DNA of 64,000 nt, taken from assembly GCF_900129905.1 (NCBI RefSeq), contig NZ_FQXG01000006.1, positions 20,580 to 84,579 of the forward strand, read 5' to 3'. The position numbers and the translations under genes are program-made. Numbering within the stretch: the stretch's first letter is position 1; every line of letters begins with the position of its first letter. Positions 55,132 through 64,000 of the stretch are shown here, one piece after another. This DNA is from Ferrimonas marina (GTDB lineage: Bacteria; Pseudomonadota; Gammaproteobacteria; Enterobacterales; Shewanellaceae). Below the pieces are notes generated by a model. That model saw nothing but the letters and a program-made list of their open reading frames with translations, made no database searches and had not been told where the DNA came from.

Positions 55132-55878
55132 GTGAGCACCCCACGAGAGTCATTGTGTTTGCTGTTGGTGCAGATCCGGGAAAACCCCAAGACCCGAGAT
55201 GAGGAGTGGCGCAGCTTTGCCCGCTTCTGCGGTTTGGCGCCGGAGCAGATCCGCATCCTTAATCTGTTTGATACCCCCAGTTTCGGGCCCGAGGTATTGC
55301 AGGGCATCGATGGGGTGCTGGTGGGGGGCTCCTCCGAAGCCAGCGTGCTGGAGCAGGAGCGCTATCCCTTTGTCGAACCGGCTATGGCACTGCTGCGCCA
55401 CTGCATCGCCGTGCGTCTGCCGGTGTTTTGCAGCTGCTTTGGCCACCAGCTGGCGGTTCGGGCCTTGGACGGTGAGGTAATCCGGGATCAGAGCGGCTTT
55501 GAGATGGGCACGGTGGCGATTCAACTGACCGAGGCGGCGGCATCGGATCCGCTCTACCATGACATGCCCCAGGGCTTTATGGCAGTCAGCGTGCATCGCG
55601 AACGGGCCCTGACCGTGCCTAAGGGCTGCACCCTGCTGGCCTTTACCGAGCCCTGCACCCACAGCTTCCGGGTCGATGGTGCGCCCTTTTGGACCACCCA
55701 GTTCCACCCGGAGGTGGATCGACCGGTGTTGATCGAGCGATTAACCCAGTTTGCCCACCACTATACCGACGGCGAGGATCACCTGCGCGAGGTGTTGGAC
55801 AGTGCCCAGGAGACGCCGCTGTCCAACGATCTGCTGCGGCGTTTCGTCGATCGGGTGTTGCTGGACTTGCCGCAGTAA
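55132..55878 (+). CDS. Class I glutamine amidotransferase-like protein
   Basis: The 248 residues show the GATase1 fold: GVLVGGSSEASVLE, the nucleophile elbow PVFCSCFGHQLAVRAL and the catalytic HPE in TTQFHPEVD. Such stand-alone proteins resemble GMP synthase amidotransferase domains or gamma-glutamyl hydrolases of peptides; the partner is unknown. The start is GTG 55132. The preceding 220-bp gap holds a GGTGAAA/TTTCACC inverted repeat (54974-55014) but no gene. Confidence 0.85.
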   Translation: MSTPRESLCLLLVQIRENPKTRDEEWRSFARFCGLAPEQIRILNLFDTPSFGPEVLQGIDGVLVGGSSEASVLEQERYPFVEPAMALLRHCIAVRLPVFCSCFGHQLAVRALDGEVIRDQSGFEMGTVAIQLTEAAASDPLYHDMPQGFMAVSVHRERALTVPKGCTLLAFTEPCTHSFRVDGAPFWTTQFHPEVDRPVLIERLTQFAHHYTDGEDHLREVLDSAQETPLSNDLLRRFVDRVLLDLPQ

Positions 55879-55882
55879 GGCG

Positions 55883-56200
55883 TCACAGGCTGAGGGTTTC
55901 ACCGCCCTGGCGGGTGATGGCAGCGCTGAGGAAGGCGATGAACTCGTCGCCACTGCGATCGTCGATCCACACCCCATCCCGGTAGTCATAGTGGTGGCCG
56001 CCGAACTTGGTGGCCAGCCAGATCTGGCGCAGCGGCTCCTGCTTGTTGATGACGATCTTGCTGCCGTCGCAACACTCCAGTTCCAGCACGCTGCCTGCCT
56101 GGTCGTAGTCCAGGTCCAGCTCGGCTTCGTCGATGGCGTCGGTGATGCGGGTCATCAGGTCATCCGCCAACTGGTGGAACTGGCTGCTATCAATGGTCAT
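55883..56200 (-). CDS. cyaY: Frataxin-like iron-binding protein CyaY
   Basis: CyaY modulates Fe-S cluster assembly by IscS and binds iron. The 105 residues have the acidic ridge (DDLMTRITDAIDEAELDLDYD) and family strands INKQEPLRQIWLATKFGG and YRDGVWIDDRSGDEF. It is divergent from lptM, as in many relatives, but not adjacent to cyaA. Confidence 0.94.
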   Translation of the reverse strand: MTIDSSQFHQLADDLMTRITDAIDEAELDLDYDQAGSVLELECCDGSKIVINKQEPLRQIWLATKFGGHHYDYRDGVWIDDRSGDEFIAFLSAAITRQGGETLSL

Positions 56201-56325
56201 GGGGATCTCTTAGCTATCGGGTTTCAATGCAGGGGACTATACCAAATCCGCTCGGCCTGGCCAGAGTACCCAAGCGGGAAGGAACTGGTATCATGCCACA
56301 AACACCTTTTGGGACAGGATGGACG

Positions 56326-56469
56326 ATGCGCCGAATGAGCATGATGGCCCTGCTTCTGCTGGGCCTGGCCGGATGCGGCCAGACCGGGGCGCTGTACCTG
56401 CCGGCTGAGGCAGAACCGAACCAAACCGAGGCGACGTCGGCGGAAACCGACAGCCAAACCGAACAATAG
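56326..56469 (+). CDS. lptM: LPS translocon maturation lipoprotein LptM (YifL)
   Basis: The 47 residues have a lipoprotein signal LLLLGLAGC and directly after it the family signature CGQTGALYLP, which mimics LPS in contact with LptD. The C-terminal tail is Glu/Thr-rich. ATG 56326 with AGGATGGA upstream is chosen over upstream in-frame starts that would add about 33 unlikely residues. It is followed by lysA after 9 bp, as in E. coli yifL-dapF order with lysA inserted. Confidence 0.9.
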   Translation: MRRMSMMALLLLGLAGCGQTGALYLPAEAEPNQTEATSAETDSQTEQ

Positions 56470-56478
56470 GGACACAGC

Positions 56479-57723
56479 TTGGATCACTTCAGCTACCAGG
56501 ATGGCGAGCTGTTCGCCGAGAACGTGCCGGTACGGGCCATTGCCAAGGCCCAGGGCACACCATGTTACATCTACTCCCGTGCCACGCTGGAGCGGCACTA
56601 CCGTGCCTTCGACGAGGCGGTGGGCAGCCACCCTCACCTGATCTGCTACGCCGTTAAGGCCAACTCCAACCTGGCGGTGTTGAACCTGCTGGCCCGGCTG
56701 GGTAGTGGCTTCGACATTGTTTCCGGTGGTGAGCTGGCCCGGGTGATCGCCGCCGGAGGTGATCCCGCCAAGGTGGTGTTTTCCGGTGTGGGCAAAACCT
56801 CGGCGGAGATCCGCCAGGCGCTGCAGGCGGGGATCTACTGCTTCAACGTGGAATCGGAGCCGGAGCTGGCCCGGGTCAACGCGGTGGCCGGCGAGCTGGG
56901 GCAGGTGGCACCGGTGTCGATCCGCATCAACCCGGACGTGGACGCCGGCACCCACCCTTACATCTCCACCGGGCTAAAAGAGAACAAGTTTGGTATCCCC
57001 ATGGCCCGGGCCGAGGCGGTCTATCAGCAAGCCGCTGCGCTGCCCCATCTGGCCATCAAGGGGGTGGACTGCCACATCGGCAGCCAACTCACCAGCCTGC
57101 CGCCCTTTATCGATGCGCTGGATCGGCTACTGGCGCTAGTGGACCGACTGGCTGCCCTGGGCATCGAACTGAGCCACCTGGATGTGGGCGGCGGCCTGGG
57201 CGTGCCCTACGACAAAGAGACCCCGCCGTTGCCGGCAGAGTACGCCGATGCCCTGCGGCAGCGCCTGGGCCAGCGGCAGCTGACCCTGGTGCTGGAGCCC
57301 GGTCGCGCCATTATGGCCAACGCCGGCATCCTGGTGACCGAGGTGGAGTACCTCAAGCACGGTGACGATAAAGACTTTGCCATCGTTGATGCCGCCATGA
57401 ACGATCTGCTGCGCCCCAGCCTTTACGCGGCCTGGCAGGCGATCATCCCGGTGGTGCCCCGCCAGGGCGAGCCACGCAGCTACGATGTGGTTGGCCCGGT
57501 GTGTGAGACCGGCGATTTCCTCGGTAAAGACCGGCCGCTGGTGCTGGCCCCGGGGGATCTGCTGGCGGTGCGCAGCGCCGGGGCGTACGGCTTTACCATG
57601 GCCTCCAACTACAACAGCCGCCCCAGAGTGGCCGAGATCCTGGTGGATGGCGATGACCACCACCTGGTGCGGGCACGAGAGACGGTGGAAGAGTTGTGGC
57701 GTGGAGAGCAGGTTCTACCGTAA
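56479..57723 (+). CDS. lysA: Diaminopimelate decarboxylase
   Basis: LysA decarboxylates meso-diaminopimelate to lysine with PLP. The 414 residues start at TTG 56479 with GGGA upstream. The PLP Lys is in CYAVKANSN (near 57). [22 protein letters not shown] and the dimer-site [11 protein letters not shown] follow. The gene is located next to dapF, so two consecutive steps (epimerase, decarboxylase) are linked. Confidence 0.96.
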   Translation: MDHFSYQDGELFAENVPVRAIAKAQGTPCYIYSRATLERHYRAFDEAVGSHPHLICYAVKANSNLAVLNLLARLGSGFDIVSGGELARVIAAGGDPAKVVFSGVGKTSAEIRQALQAGIYCFNVESEPELARVNAVAGELGQVAPVSIRINPDVDAGTHPYISTGLKENKFGIPMARAEAVYQQAAALPHLAIKGVDCHIGSQLTSLPPFIDALDRLLALVDRLAALGIELSHLDVGGGLGVPYDKETPPLPAEYADALRQRLGQRQLTLVLEPGRAIMANAGILVTEVEYLKHGDDKDFAIVDAAMNDLLRPSLYAAWQAIIPVVPRQGEPRSYDVVGPVCETGDFLGKDRPLVLAPGDLLAVRSAGAYGFTMASNYNSRPRVAEILVDGDDHHLVRARETVEELWRGEQVLP

Positions 57724-57757
57724 ACTAATTCTTCTGATCAGGTTAAGGCGATTGATT

Positions 57758-58585
57758 TTGGTAAAGTTTTCGAAAATGCATGGGCTCGGCAACGACTTCA
57801 TGGTGGTGGATGGGGTAACCCAGAACCTCTACCTGTCGCCCGAGGCCATCCGTCGCCTGTCCGATCGCAACACCGGTGTGGGGTTTGATCAGCTGCTGCT
57901 GGTGGAGCCGCCCTACGATCCTGACCTGGATTTCCACTATCGCATCTTTAATGCCGATGGCAGTGAGGTGGAACAGTGTGGCAATGGTGCCCGTTGCTTC
58001 GCCCGCTTTGTCCGGCTCAAGGGGTTGGTCAACCGCGATGTCATCAAGGTGTCGACCCAGCGTGGCAAGCTGTCCCTCAAGCTGGAAGGGGCGGACCAGG
58101 TCAGCGTCAACATGGGGGTACCGGATTTTGCCCCGGCCTCTTTGCCCTTCCGGGCCAAGAAAGAGGAGAAGACCTACCTGCTGCCCACCGAGCTGCAAAC
58201 GGTGCTGGCGGGGGCGGTCTCCATGGGCAACCCCCACTGTGTGCTCAAGGTCGATGACGTCGACAGTGCACCGGTGGAGACTTTGGGGCCGCTGCTGGAG
58301 CGCCATGAGCGCTTCCCCAAGGGGGTCAACGTCGGATTTATGCAGGTGTTGAGTCGGGATCATATCCGCCTGCGGGTGTTTGAGCGTGGGGTAGGAGAAA
58401 CCCGCGCCTGCGGTACCGGTGCCTGTGCGGCGGCGGTGATCGGTCAATATCAGGGAATCTTGGCCGATAAGGTGAAAGTGGAGCTGCCAGGAGGCAGTTT
58501 GCAGATCCGCTGGGGTGGTCCCGGCAAGCCCGTACACATGGTGGGACCCGCCACCCATGTGTACGACGGACAGATGCAACTATGA
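57758..58585 (+). CDS. dapF: Diaminopimelate epimerase
   Basis: DapF interconverts LL- and meso-DAP for lysine and peptidoglycan. I chose TTG 57758 ([14 protein letters not shown]), 10 nt after AAGG, giving 275 residues as in E. coli (274). Upstream reading into lysA is rejected. The two catalytic Cys are in [11 protein letters not shown] and [12 protein letters not shown]. The end overlaps the DUF484 gene by 4 bp. Confidence 0.97.
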   Translation: MVKFSKMHGLGNDFMVVDGVTQNLYLSPEAIRRLSDRNTGVGFDQLLLVEPPYDPDLDFHYRIFNADGSEVEQCGNGARCFARFVRLKGLVNRDVIKVSTQRGKLSLKLEGADQVSVNMGVPDFAPASLPFRAKKEEKTYLLPTELQTVLAGAVSMGNPHCVLKVDDVDSAPVETLGPLLERHERFPKGVNVGFMQVLSRDHIRLRVFERGVGETRACGTGACAAAVIGQYQGILADKVKVELPGGSLQIRWGGPGKPVHMVGPATHVYDGQMQL

Positions 58586-59244
58586 GCCAAAAGAACCTGA
58601 TTAATCTCAATCATGTTGATCCAGTGCTGGTGAGGGAGTACCTGCTGGATCACCCGGATTTCTTCAGCCGCTATCCGGAGCTGCTGCTGTCGATGCAGAT
58701 CCCTCACCAGGATCGCGGCACCGTATCGCTGGTGGAGCGTCAGCAGATGATGCTGCGCGAGCGCGTCGGCCAGCTGGAGGAGGAGATCACCTCGCTGCTG
58801 TCGGTGGCGGCGCGCAACGAAGAGATCTACCGCTTCTACAGCGAGTTGCTGTTTGACCTGCTGGCCCTGGACACCCTCGAGGCGGTGCAGCAGGAGCTGG
58901 CGGCGCGGCTGCGGGCCCAGTTCCGCTTCACCCGTGTGCGCCTGCTAAGTGCCCGGTCCCCGGGCCAGTTCGAGCAACCGGAGCTGGCGTTGATCCTCAA
59001 GCGCCGCTTGGATGAGCGGGGCTACTACCTTGGCCGCCTGCCGGCGGCGGAAGCCCGCTTGCTGGTGGGCATCGAGACCGGCTCGGTAGCGCTGATTGGC
59101 CTGGGTGAGCCCGGCCGCTGGCAGGGATTGCTGGCCATCGCCTCCCACGATCCCTCTCACTTTGTGCCGGAGATGGGCACCATGCTGCTGGATCAGCTCA
59201 AGCAGCTGCTGACCTTCCGCCTGCAGCAAGCCAACCGTGGATAG
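58582..59244 (+). CDS. DUF484 family protein (YigA-like)
   Basis: The 220 residues show the family N-terminus [26 protein letters not shown], a helical linker ([20 protein letters not shown]) and a GAF-like C-terminal part. Its function is unknown. It sits between dapF and xerC, as in E. coli (yigA), with overlaps of 4 and 8 bp, so these genes are coupled. Confidence 0.9.
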   Translation: MSQKNLINLNHVDPVLVREYLLDHPDFFSRYPELLLSMQIPHQDRGTVSLVERQQMMLRERVGQLEEEITSLLSVAARNEEIYRFYSELLFDLLALDTLEAVQQELAARLRAQFRFTRVRLLSARSPGQFEQPELALILKRRLDERGYYLGRLPAAEARLLVGIETGSVALIGLGEPGRWQGLLAIASHDPSHFVPEMGTMLLDQLKQLLTFRLQQANRG

Positions 59245-60127
59245 CCACCTTCCGGACTTCCTGCGTTACCTGCGCAGCGAGCGCCAATACTCGCCGCATA
59301 CCCAGCGCAACTATCAGCGTGAACTGGAGCGTTTGCTGCCCCTGTTCAGTGCCATGGGGGTTCAGCGCTGGCCCGATCTCAAGCCGCACCATTGCCAGGA
59401 TGCCCTGGCCAAACTACACCGCCAGGGGCGGTCTCCCCGTTCACTGGCGCTGACCCTCTCCGCCCTGCGCCAGCTGGTGCGCTTCCTGCAACAACGCCAT
59501 GGCCTGAAGCATGACCCCACTGCCGGGGTGCAGGCACCCAAGCAAGCCCGACCCCTACCCAAGAACCTGGATCCGGATCAGATCGACCAACTGCTGGCCA
59601 TCGACGAGCAGGACCCGCTGGCGGTGCGTGACCGCGCCATCATGGAGCTGTTCTACTCCTCGGGCTTACGGCTGGATGAACTGGTGGGGCTGGAGTGTGA
59701 CGGACTGGATCTGGACGGCGATACGGTGCGGGTGCTGGGTAAGGGCAACAAGGAGCGGGTTCTGCCGGTGGCGGGCATGGCTAAGCGCTGGCTGACCCGT
59801 TACCTGACACTGCGGCCGGCGCTGTGCAAAGGCCAGTCCAACGCGCTGTTCCTGTCTCAGCGGGGCACCCGGTTGAGCCGCCGCAGCGTGCAGCAGCGCC
59901 TGGCCCAATGGGGGATGAAACAGGGGGTGGATGCCCGCATCCACCCTCATAAGCTGCGCCACAGTTTTGCCACCCATATGCTGGAATCCAGCGGCGATCT
60001 GCGCGCAGTGCAGGAGCTGCTGGGCCACGCCAACCTGGCCACCACCCAGGTCTATACCCACCTGGACTTTCAACATCTGGCCTCGGTGTACGACAGCGCC
60101 CACCCAAGGGCGAAAAAGAAGTCATAA
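59237..60127 (+). CDS. xerC: Tyrosine recombinase XerC
   Basis: XerC with XerD resolves chromosome dimers at dif. The 296 residues start at GTG 59237. The catalytic set reads R145 (SSGLRLDEL), K169 (LGKGNKER), H238 and R241 (HPHKLRHSFATHML), H264 (LLGHANL) and Tyr273 (TQVYTHLD), all conserved. The N-terminal SAM-like domain covers about 1-90. Confidence 0.97.
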   Translation: MDSHLPDFLRYLRSERQYSPHTQRNYQRELERLLPLFSAMGVQRWPDLKPHHCQDALAKLHRQGRSPRSLALTLSALRQLVRFLQQRHGLKHDPTAGVQAPKQARPLPKNLDPDQIDQLLAIDEQDPLAVRDRAIMELFYSSGLRLDELVGLECDGLDLDGDTVRVLGKGNKERVLPVAGMAKRWLTRYLTLRPALCKGQSNALFLSQRGTRLSRRSVQQRLAQWGMKQGVDARIHPHKLRHSFATHMLESSGDLRAVQELLGHANLATTQVYTHLDFQHLASVYDSAHPRAKKKS

Positions 60128-60283
60128 CGAACCCCCAATCTGATGAGACAGCCTGGAGCCATCGGTTTTGTGGACTGCTGCTTACCGACCAGGGGCGGGG
60201 CTATCGGCGCTCAAAGGTTGGCTGGAATGGGGGCATTGCAGTGGCAAACAGACGATGGCGTATTAACCTTGAGTCTGTAAATG

Positions 60284-60350
60284 AAGCTTCCAGGCTGGTG
60301 GATCTGTCTTCACCAGGCTTGGTTTAGTGGGCTTTGAAGCTTATTTTTTA
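60284..60350 (+). terminator. Possible terminator downstream of xerC
   Basis: AAGCTTC (60284-60290) pairs with GAAGCTT (60336-60342), with an inner CTGGTG/CACCAG stem (60295-60316), followed by ATTTTTTATTT. The long interior makes this a weaker candidate. The gap 60128-60283 shows no supported gene. Confidence 0.4.
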
Positions 60351-60420
60351 TTTAATTTGAATATCTTAATCTTTCACGTATGTTATCACCTGCGAATCAA
60401 ACTGACAGGGAGTCAAGCGT

Positions 60421-60669
60421 ATGAAAGCGATGCTAGTAGTGCTGGGTGTGGTGTTGATGGCGGGGTGTGCCAGCACGGAGGAATCGGCAGCCGGTGCACA
60501 GGCCAACAACCAGGATGACGACCTGATCTGCCGTCAGGAGCGCACCACCGGCTCCAACATTCGTAAACGGCGTTGCCGCACCAAGGCGCAGATTGAGCAG
60601 GAGAATGAGCTGGCCAAGGATCAGGTCAATACCATTCTCAGTGGTCCGGAGACCAGCACCCGTCGTTAA
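60421..60669 (+). CDS. Small lipoprotein of unknown function
   Basis: The 82 residues have a lipoprotein signal (LVVLGVVLMAGC, Cys near 16), an Asn/Asp-rich linker, then a basic block ICRQERTTGSNIRKRRCRTK with two Cys that might form a disulfide. AGGGAG precedes the start. The block resembles small gammaproteobacterial hypothetical proteins with C-x-K/R-x-x-TGS. It sits in the segment inserted between xerC and yigB. Confidence 0.78.
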   Translation: MKAMLVVLGVVLMAGCASTEESAAGAQANNQDDDLICRQERTTGSNIRKRRCRTKAQIEQENELAKDQVNTILSGPETSTRR

Positions 60670-60709
60670 GGCGAGGTCGCAATAACGCCCCAGTGGGCGA
60701 CGAGAGTAA

Positions 60710-60733
60710 ACAGGCCACCTGCGGGTGGCCTGT
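60710..60733. terminator. Hairpin between the lipoprotein and DUF2956 genes
   Basis: ACAGGCCACC-TGCG-GGTGGCCTGT, a 10-bp stem between convergent genes. T-tracts are poor on both sides. Confidence 0.6.
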
Positions 60734-60751
60734 TGGATCCAGGACCTAGCG

Positions 60752-61096
60752 TTATTTACTCAGCAGTCCCAGGTAGAGGGCGAACCCCAACCAGCTGAGT
60801 CCCAGCAGGATCCAGGGCAGTCGGCTGGGGGAGCTGGCCTGGCTCACTGCCTCGGTTTCAGGCTCCGCCTGCTCGGCGGCCCGGTTTTTGGCACGTTGTT
60901 GTTGCTTCTTGGCCTTATCCGCAGCCCGGGACTTGGCCTTCTGCTGCTTCTTGTATTCGGCGATCCCTTTTTCTATCCCCTTGGCGATCAGCTTGGTCTG
61001 TTCCTTGGTTTGCCCCGGCTTCTGGGTGGCCCGGGCGATCTTCATCGCCTCCACTACCACCGCTTCCGAGACCTTCTCTTGCCCTGCTTTGGCCAT
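60752..61096 (-). CDS. DUF2956 family protein
   Basis: The 114 residues start at ATG 61096 (MAKAGQEKVSEAVV) with AGGACAG upstream; Met at 61138 adds 14 atypical residues. The N-terminal half is the family block ATQKPGQTKEQTKLIAKGIEKGI, then a Lys/Gln-rich coil and a C-terminal membrane helix (PWILLGLSWLGFALYLGLL). Its function is unknown. Confidence 0.83.
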   Translation of the reverse strand: MAKAGQEKVSEAVVVEAMKIARATQKPGQTKEQTKLIAKGIEKGIAEYKKQQKAKSRAADKAKKQQQRAKNRAAEQAEPETEAVSQASSPSRLPWILLGLSWLGFALYLGLLSK

Positions 61097-61265
61097 TGGT
61101 TGCTCTGTCCTGTTCTGAGTTTGGCGCCATTGTAGCAAGTTGCTGGCCAGGGCTGTCGACTGCTAGCGAGCCGCCATTGCTGTCATCAAGCCGTTGTGTT
61201 GCTGTCACCGAACTGTCTTGGCGCCTCGATAGCTTGGCGGGGATTTCAGCAGAGGGACTGGCACC

Positions 61266-62189
61266 ATGTTCGACGTATTGCAGCCGGAAATAATCGGCGC
61301 CGCGTGTGGCATCAACTGCGGCCCGGACACTGACACCCGCCACGCCGCTGCTTTGTTGCAGCGACAGTTCCATGGCACCCAGCTGGCGCACTCCGGTGCC
61401 CGGTTCGATACCCTGGTAGTCGAACGGCCCAGCACGGATTGCCTCTACAAGGCCACGGCGGAGTACAACCGCCGTCTGGCCAGTGCGGTGGACAGCGCCG
61501 TCCTGGCCGGTCGCTTTCCCATGGTGGTGGGGGGCGATCACTCCTGCGCCATCGGCACCTGGAAGGGGATCGCCGCCCGTTGTGAGGGACCCATTGGCAT
61601 GGTCTGGATCGATGCCCACATGGACAGCCATTGCCAGCACAGTTCCCACACCGGTGCCATCCATGGCATGCCCCTGGCCACCTTGATGGGGGAGGGCCAC
61701 CCGGCGCTGGTGGATTGGCATCGACCCCTGTCGGTAGACCCGGCCTACACCACCCTGATCGGGATCCGCAGCTACGAGTCGGAGGAAGCCGCACGACTGG
61801 AACGGCTCGGGGTGGAGGTGATCCATGCGGTGGAGGTGCAATCGGAGGCCGCTCTCAAGGTGGCGCTGCAGCGGGCCATCGACAAGGCGGCGGCCTGCCC
61901 CAACGGCTTTGGCATCTCCTTTGACCTGGATGCGCTGGATCCTCAGCTGATGCCCAATGTGGCGTGCTACTGTCCCGATGGCCTGGCGCTGGAGCCGATC
62001 CTCGAGGTGCTGGTGCAGATGCCCATGGCGGCACGTCAACAAATGCTGGGGTTTGAGCTGGTGGAGTTTGCCCCCAACATCGACCACAGCGGCCAGGCAC
62101 AGATCCACAGCAACCTGGTCTGGCGTATCCTAGAGGCCGCCGCGCCCCCTGCCTGGCTGGCTGCGCCGCTTGCTGCCGGTCAAAACTGA
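61266..62189 (+). CDS. Arginase/agmatinase-family ureohydrolase
   Basis: The 307 residues have the manganese ligands of the family: GGDHSCAIG (His), WIDAHMDSH (DAHxDxH) and SFDLDALDP (DxDxxDP), and the late Glu in VEFAPN. The region after DALDP (QLMPNVACYCPDG) differs from typical arginases (AP..GTP.PGG), so the guanidino substrate cannot be assigned. It may be arginase or a related ureohydrolase. The gene is not part of the xerC-yigB-uvrD order of E. coli and may be a lineage-specific insertion. Confidence 0.83.
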   Translation: MFDVLQPEIIGAACGINCGPDTDTRHAAALLQRQFHGTQLAHSGARFDTLVVERPSTDCLYKATAEYNRRLASAVDSAVLAGRFPMVVGGDHSCAIGTWKGIAARCEGPIGMVWIDAHMDSHCQHSSHTGAIHGMPLATLMGEGHPALVDWHRPLSVDPAYTTLIGIRSYESEEAARLERLGVEVIHAVEVQSEAALKVALQRAIDKAAACPNGFGISFDLDALDPQLMPNVACYCPDGLALEPILEVLVQMPMAARQQMLGFELVEFAPNIDHSGQAQIHSNLVWRILEAAAPPAWLAAPLAAGQN

Positions 62190-62231
62190 GGTCACACTGG
62201 GGCGCATCCCGAGATAAGGAACGCCCCATCG

Positions 62232-62963
62232 ATGCACCGCGCCCACCGACTGCAGTTTTATCGCCGCCTCCAGCCCGTTCAGGCCCTCAGCTTTGACCTG
62301 GACGATACCCTGTACGACAACCCACCGGTGCTCAAGCGAGCCGAGCAGAGGCTGGTTGACTGGTTGCAGCAGGCGATTTCGGCGCCCTTGGCAGGTGACA
62401 GAGACTTCTGGCGCCTGCATAAGAACCAGGTAGCGAGCTCACAGCCTGAGCTGATGCAGTGCAGTACCCAGTGGCGTCTGGCCGCACTGACCTCCGGCGC
62501 GCTGGGCTTGGGACTGGCGTCGAATGAGGCACAGCAGCTGGCACAGCAGGCGATGGAGCGCTTCCTGGTCTGGCGCAGCGATATCCAGGTGCCGGCGGAA
62601 AACCTGGCACTGCTTGAGGCGCTGGCACAGCGCTATCCGCTGGCGGTGATAACCAACGGCAATGCCGATGTGTCCCGTTTTATGCCGCAGATCCCCTTTG
62701 CCTGCGTACTCAACGCGGGGCCTGATGGCCCACAGAAGCCTGCGCCAGACCTGTTCCATCGCTGCTGCCAACAGCTGGGGCTGGCCCCATCGCAACTGCT
62801 GCACATCGGCGATCACCCGGACACCGATGTGGCCGGAGCCCTCAGTGCCGGCTGTCAGGCGGTTTGGCTGAATCCGCGGCCCGATGGCCGGCCCCGTCCG
62901 GCCGGAGCCCGTCTGCCCACCGCCGCCGTCGACTCGCTGCAGGCACTGCGCCAGCTGCTTTGA
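62232..62963 (+). CDS. yigB: HAD-family phosphatase YigB
   Basis: The 243 residues start with motif I FDLDDTLYDN, with later VITNGNAD (motif II), PDLFHRCCQQLGL (Lys/Pro region) and HIGDHPDTDVAGALSAG (motif IV). E. coli YigB dephosphorylates the riboflavin precursor ARPP and other phosphates. It lies between xerC and uvrD, the E. coli order apart from the inserted genes. Confidence 0.92.
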   Translation: MHRAHRLQFYRRLQPVQALSFDLDDTLYDNPPVLKRAEQRLVDWLQQAISAPLAGDRDFWRLHKNQVASSQPELMQCSTQWRLAALTSGALGLGLASNEAQQLAQQAMERFLVWRSDIQVPAENLALLEALAQRYPLAVITNGNADVSRFMPQIPFACVLNAGPDGPQKPAPDLFHRCCQQLGLAPSQLLHIGDHPDTDVAGALSAGCQAVWLNPRPDGRPRPAGARLPTAAVDSLQALRQLL

Positions 62964-63004
62964 TGCTGCTCGCGCCGCCGCGCTGTCTCTGGCGGTAAAA
63001 CTAC

Positions 63005-63020
63005 TGGTATAATATACAGC
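63005..63020 (+). promoter_or_regulatory. LexA box overlapping the uvrD promoter
   Basis: CTGG-TATAATAT-ACAG matches CTGT-N8-ACAG with one base change and overlaps a perfect -10, TATAAT (63009-63014), with an extended TGG. E. coli uvrD also has a near-consensus LexA box at its promoter. The -35 is weak. Confidence 0.7.
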
Positions 63021-63052
63021 TATTTTTCAATCTTCAGTGGCCTCACTACCTA

Positions 63053-64000
63053 TGTCCAGCTCCGCCCTGCTCGATAAGCTCAACGACAAACAGCGCGCCG
63101 CGGTGGAATCCCCACCGGGGGCCACCCTGGTGCTGGCCGGAGCCGGCTCCGGCAAAACCCGGGTGTTGACCCACCGCATCGCCTGGCTGCTGCAGGAGCA
63201 GGGAGAGAGCCCCTTTGCCATCCTGGCGGTGACCTTCACCAACAAGGCGGCGGCGGAGATGCGCTCACGCATCGAGGAGCTGGTGCAGGGGCCGATGGGG
63301 CGTATGTGGATCGGCACCTTCCACGGCCTGGCTCATCGCCTGCTGCGGGCTCATCACAAGGAAGCCAAGCTGCCGGAGGGGTTCCAGATCCTCGATGCCG
63401 ACGATCAGCAACGTCTGCTCAAGCGGGTGATCCGCAGCCTGGAGCTGGATGAGAAGCGCTGGCCACCGCGCCAGGCGATGGGATACATCAACGCCAAGAA
63501 GGACGAGGGCCTGCGCCCTCAGCACATCGATGCCGGCTTTAACCCGGTGGAGAAGACCTACCTGCGGATCTACCAGACCTACCAGGACGCCTGTGATCGC
63601 GCCGGCCTGGTGGACTTCGCCGAGCTGTTGCTGCGGGCCCACGAGCTGTGGCTCAACCACCCGCCGCTGCTGCGCCACTACCAGCAGCGTTTCCGCCACA
63701 TGCTGGTGGACGAATTCCAGGACACCAACAGCATCCAGTACGCCTGGGTGCGGATGTTGGCCGGAGACAGCGCCAACATCATGATCGTGGGGGACGATGA
63801 CCAGTCCATCTATGGCTGGCGTGGTGCCAAGGTGGAGAACCTTAATCAGTTCCTGCACGATTTTCCCGGTGCCAACACCGTGCGACTGGAGCAGAACTAC
63901 CGCTCCACCGGCACTATCCTTAGCGCCGCCAACGCGCTGATCGCCCACAACAACGAGCGGATGGGCAAAGAGTTGTGGACCGACGGCAAGGACGGCGAGG
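63053..64000 (+). CDS. uvrD: DNA helicase II UvrD (3' partial)
   Basis: UvrD is the helicase that removes UvrBC-incised oligonucleotides and acts in mismatch repair. ATG 63053 (MSSSALLDKLNDKQ) starts 316 codons that run to the window edge. Visible motifs are I GAGSGKT, Ia TFTNKAAAEM, II LVDEFQDTN and III DDQSIYGWRGA. Later motifs lie outside. Confidence 0.97.

Noticed and set aside
60143-60280. 45-codon ORF between xerC and the lipoprotein gene
   Set aside because: It has no ribosome binding site, no recognisable family and nothing to separate it from chance in an otherwise gene-free stretch.

Overview
The window is a G+C-rich, densely coded chromosomal segment of a gammaproteobacterium. Gene order (ftsYEX-rpoH, gpmM-envC-yibQ, yibN-secB-gpsA, polA-spf-engB-csrC-yihI-hemN, hemCDXY divergent from cyaA, lysA-dapF-DUF484-xerC-yigB-uvrD) follows enterobacteria, Vibrio and Shewanella. 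The base composition, the cytochrome c4, the gammaproteobacterial DUF genes and the Csr/Spot 42 RNAs suggest an Alteromonadales member, possibly Ferrimonas-like. The genus is an inference, not a demonstrated result. I see no rRNA, tRNA, IS element, prophage or CRISPR array.

Layout. 1-3.7 kb: end of ftsY, ftsE, ftsX and rpoH, with a sigma-E-like promoter before rpoH. 3.7-9.2 kb: envelope block on the minus strand (YibQ-type deacetylase, S41 protease, EnvC) with gpmM, and divergent yibN. 9.3-10.9 kb: secB-gpsA. 10.9-17.8 kb: BaiN/HI0933 flavoprotein, a membrane GGDEF-EAL protein with altered motifs, PldB-like lipase, DUF1244 and a DUF885 lipoprotein. 17.8-26.5 kb: hemN, DUF2489, yihI, a methyltransferase, a CsrB/C-type sRNA, cytochrome c4, engB, Spot 42 and polA. 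26.9-32.2 kb: elbB, GNAT, HD phosphohydrolase, yhhQ, moeA-moeB and DUF3429. 32.2-39.1 kb: cyaA divergent from hemCDXY. 39.2-43.8 kb: rarD, recQ and a TPR protein with a relic GGDEF-like tail. 43.9-48.9 kb: leuL-leuABCD with a readable attenuator. 48.9-54.9 kb: tandem small beta-barrels, an orphan structured-RNA candidate, ygbA, selO, DUF3630-like, srkA, dsbA and zapB. 55.1-64 kb: a class I glutamine amidotransferase, cyaY, lptM, lysA, dapF, DUF484, xerC, a lipoprotein, DUF2956, an arginase-family gene, yigB and the start of uvrD.

How they work together. Most genes are housekeeping: division and membrane targeting (FtsY/E/X, EnvC, ZapB), heme synthesis (HemC/D/X/Y/N), molybdopterin (MoeA/B), leucine and lysine synthesis, and DNA maintenance (PolA, RecQ, XerC, UvrD). 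The most informative content is regulatory: a CsrC-like RNA with about 23 GGA motifs and an upstream UvrY/GacA half-box, a near-canonical Spot 42 RNA, a leu transcription attenuator, a CRP site before cyaA, a LexA-like box on uvrD, a sigma-E-like rpoH promoter, and two unassigned structured-RNA candidates. I found no wholly new multi-gene system. The best candidates for undescribed biology are the two orphan RNA loci, the short ORF coupled to moeA, and the two proteins with degenerate GGDEF/EAL domains.
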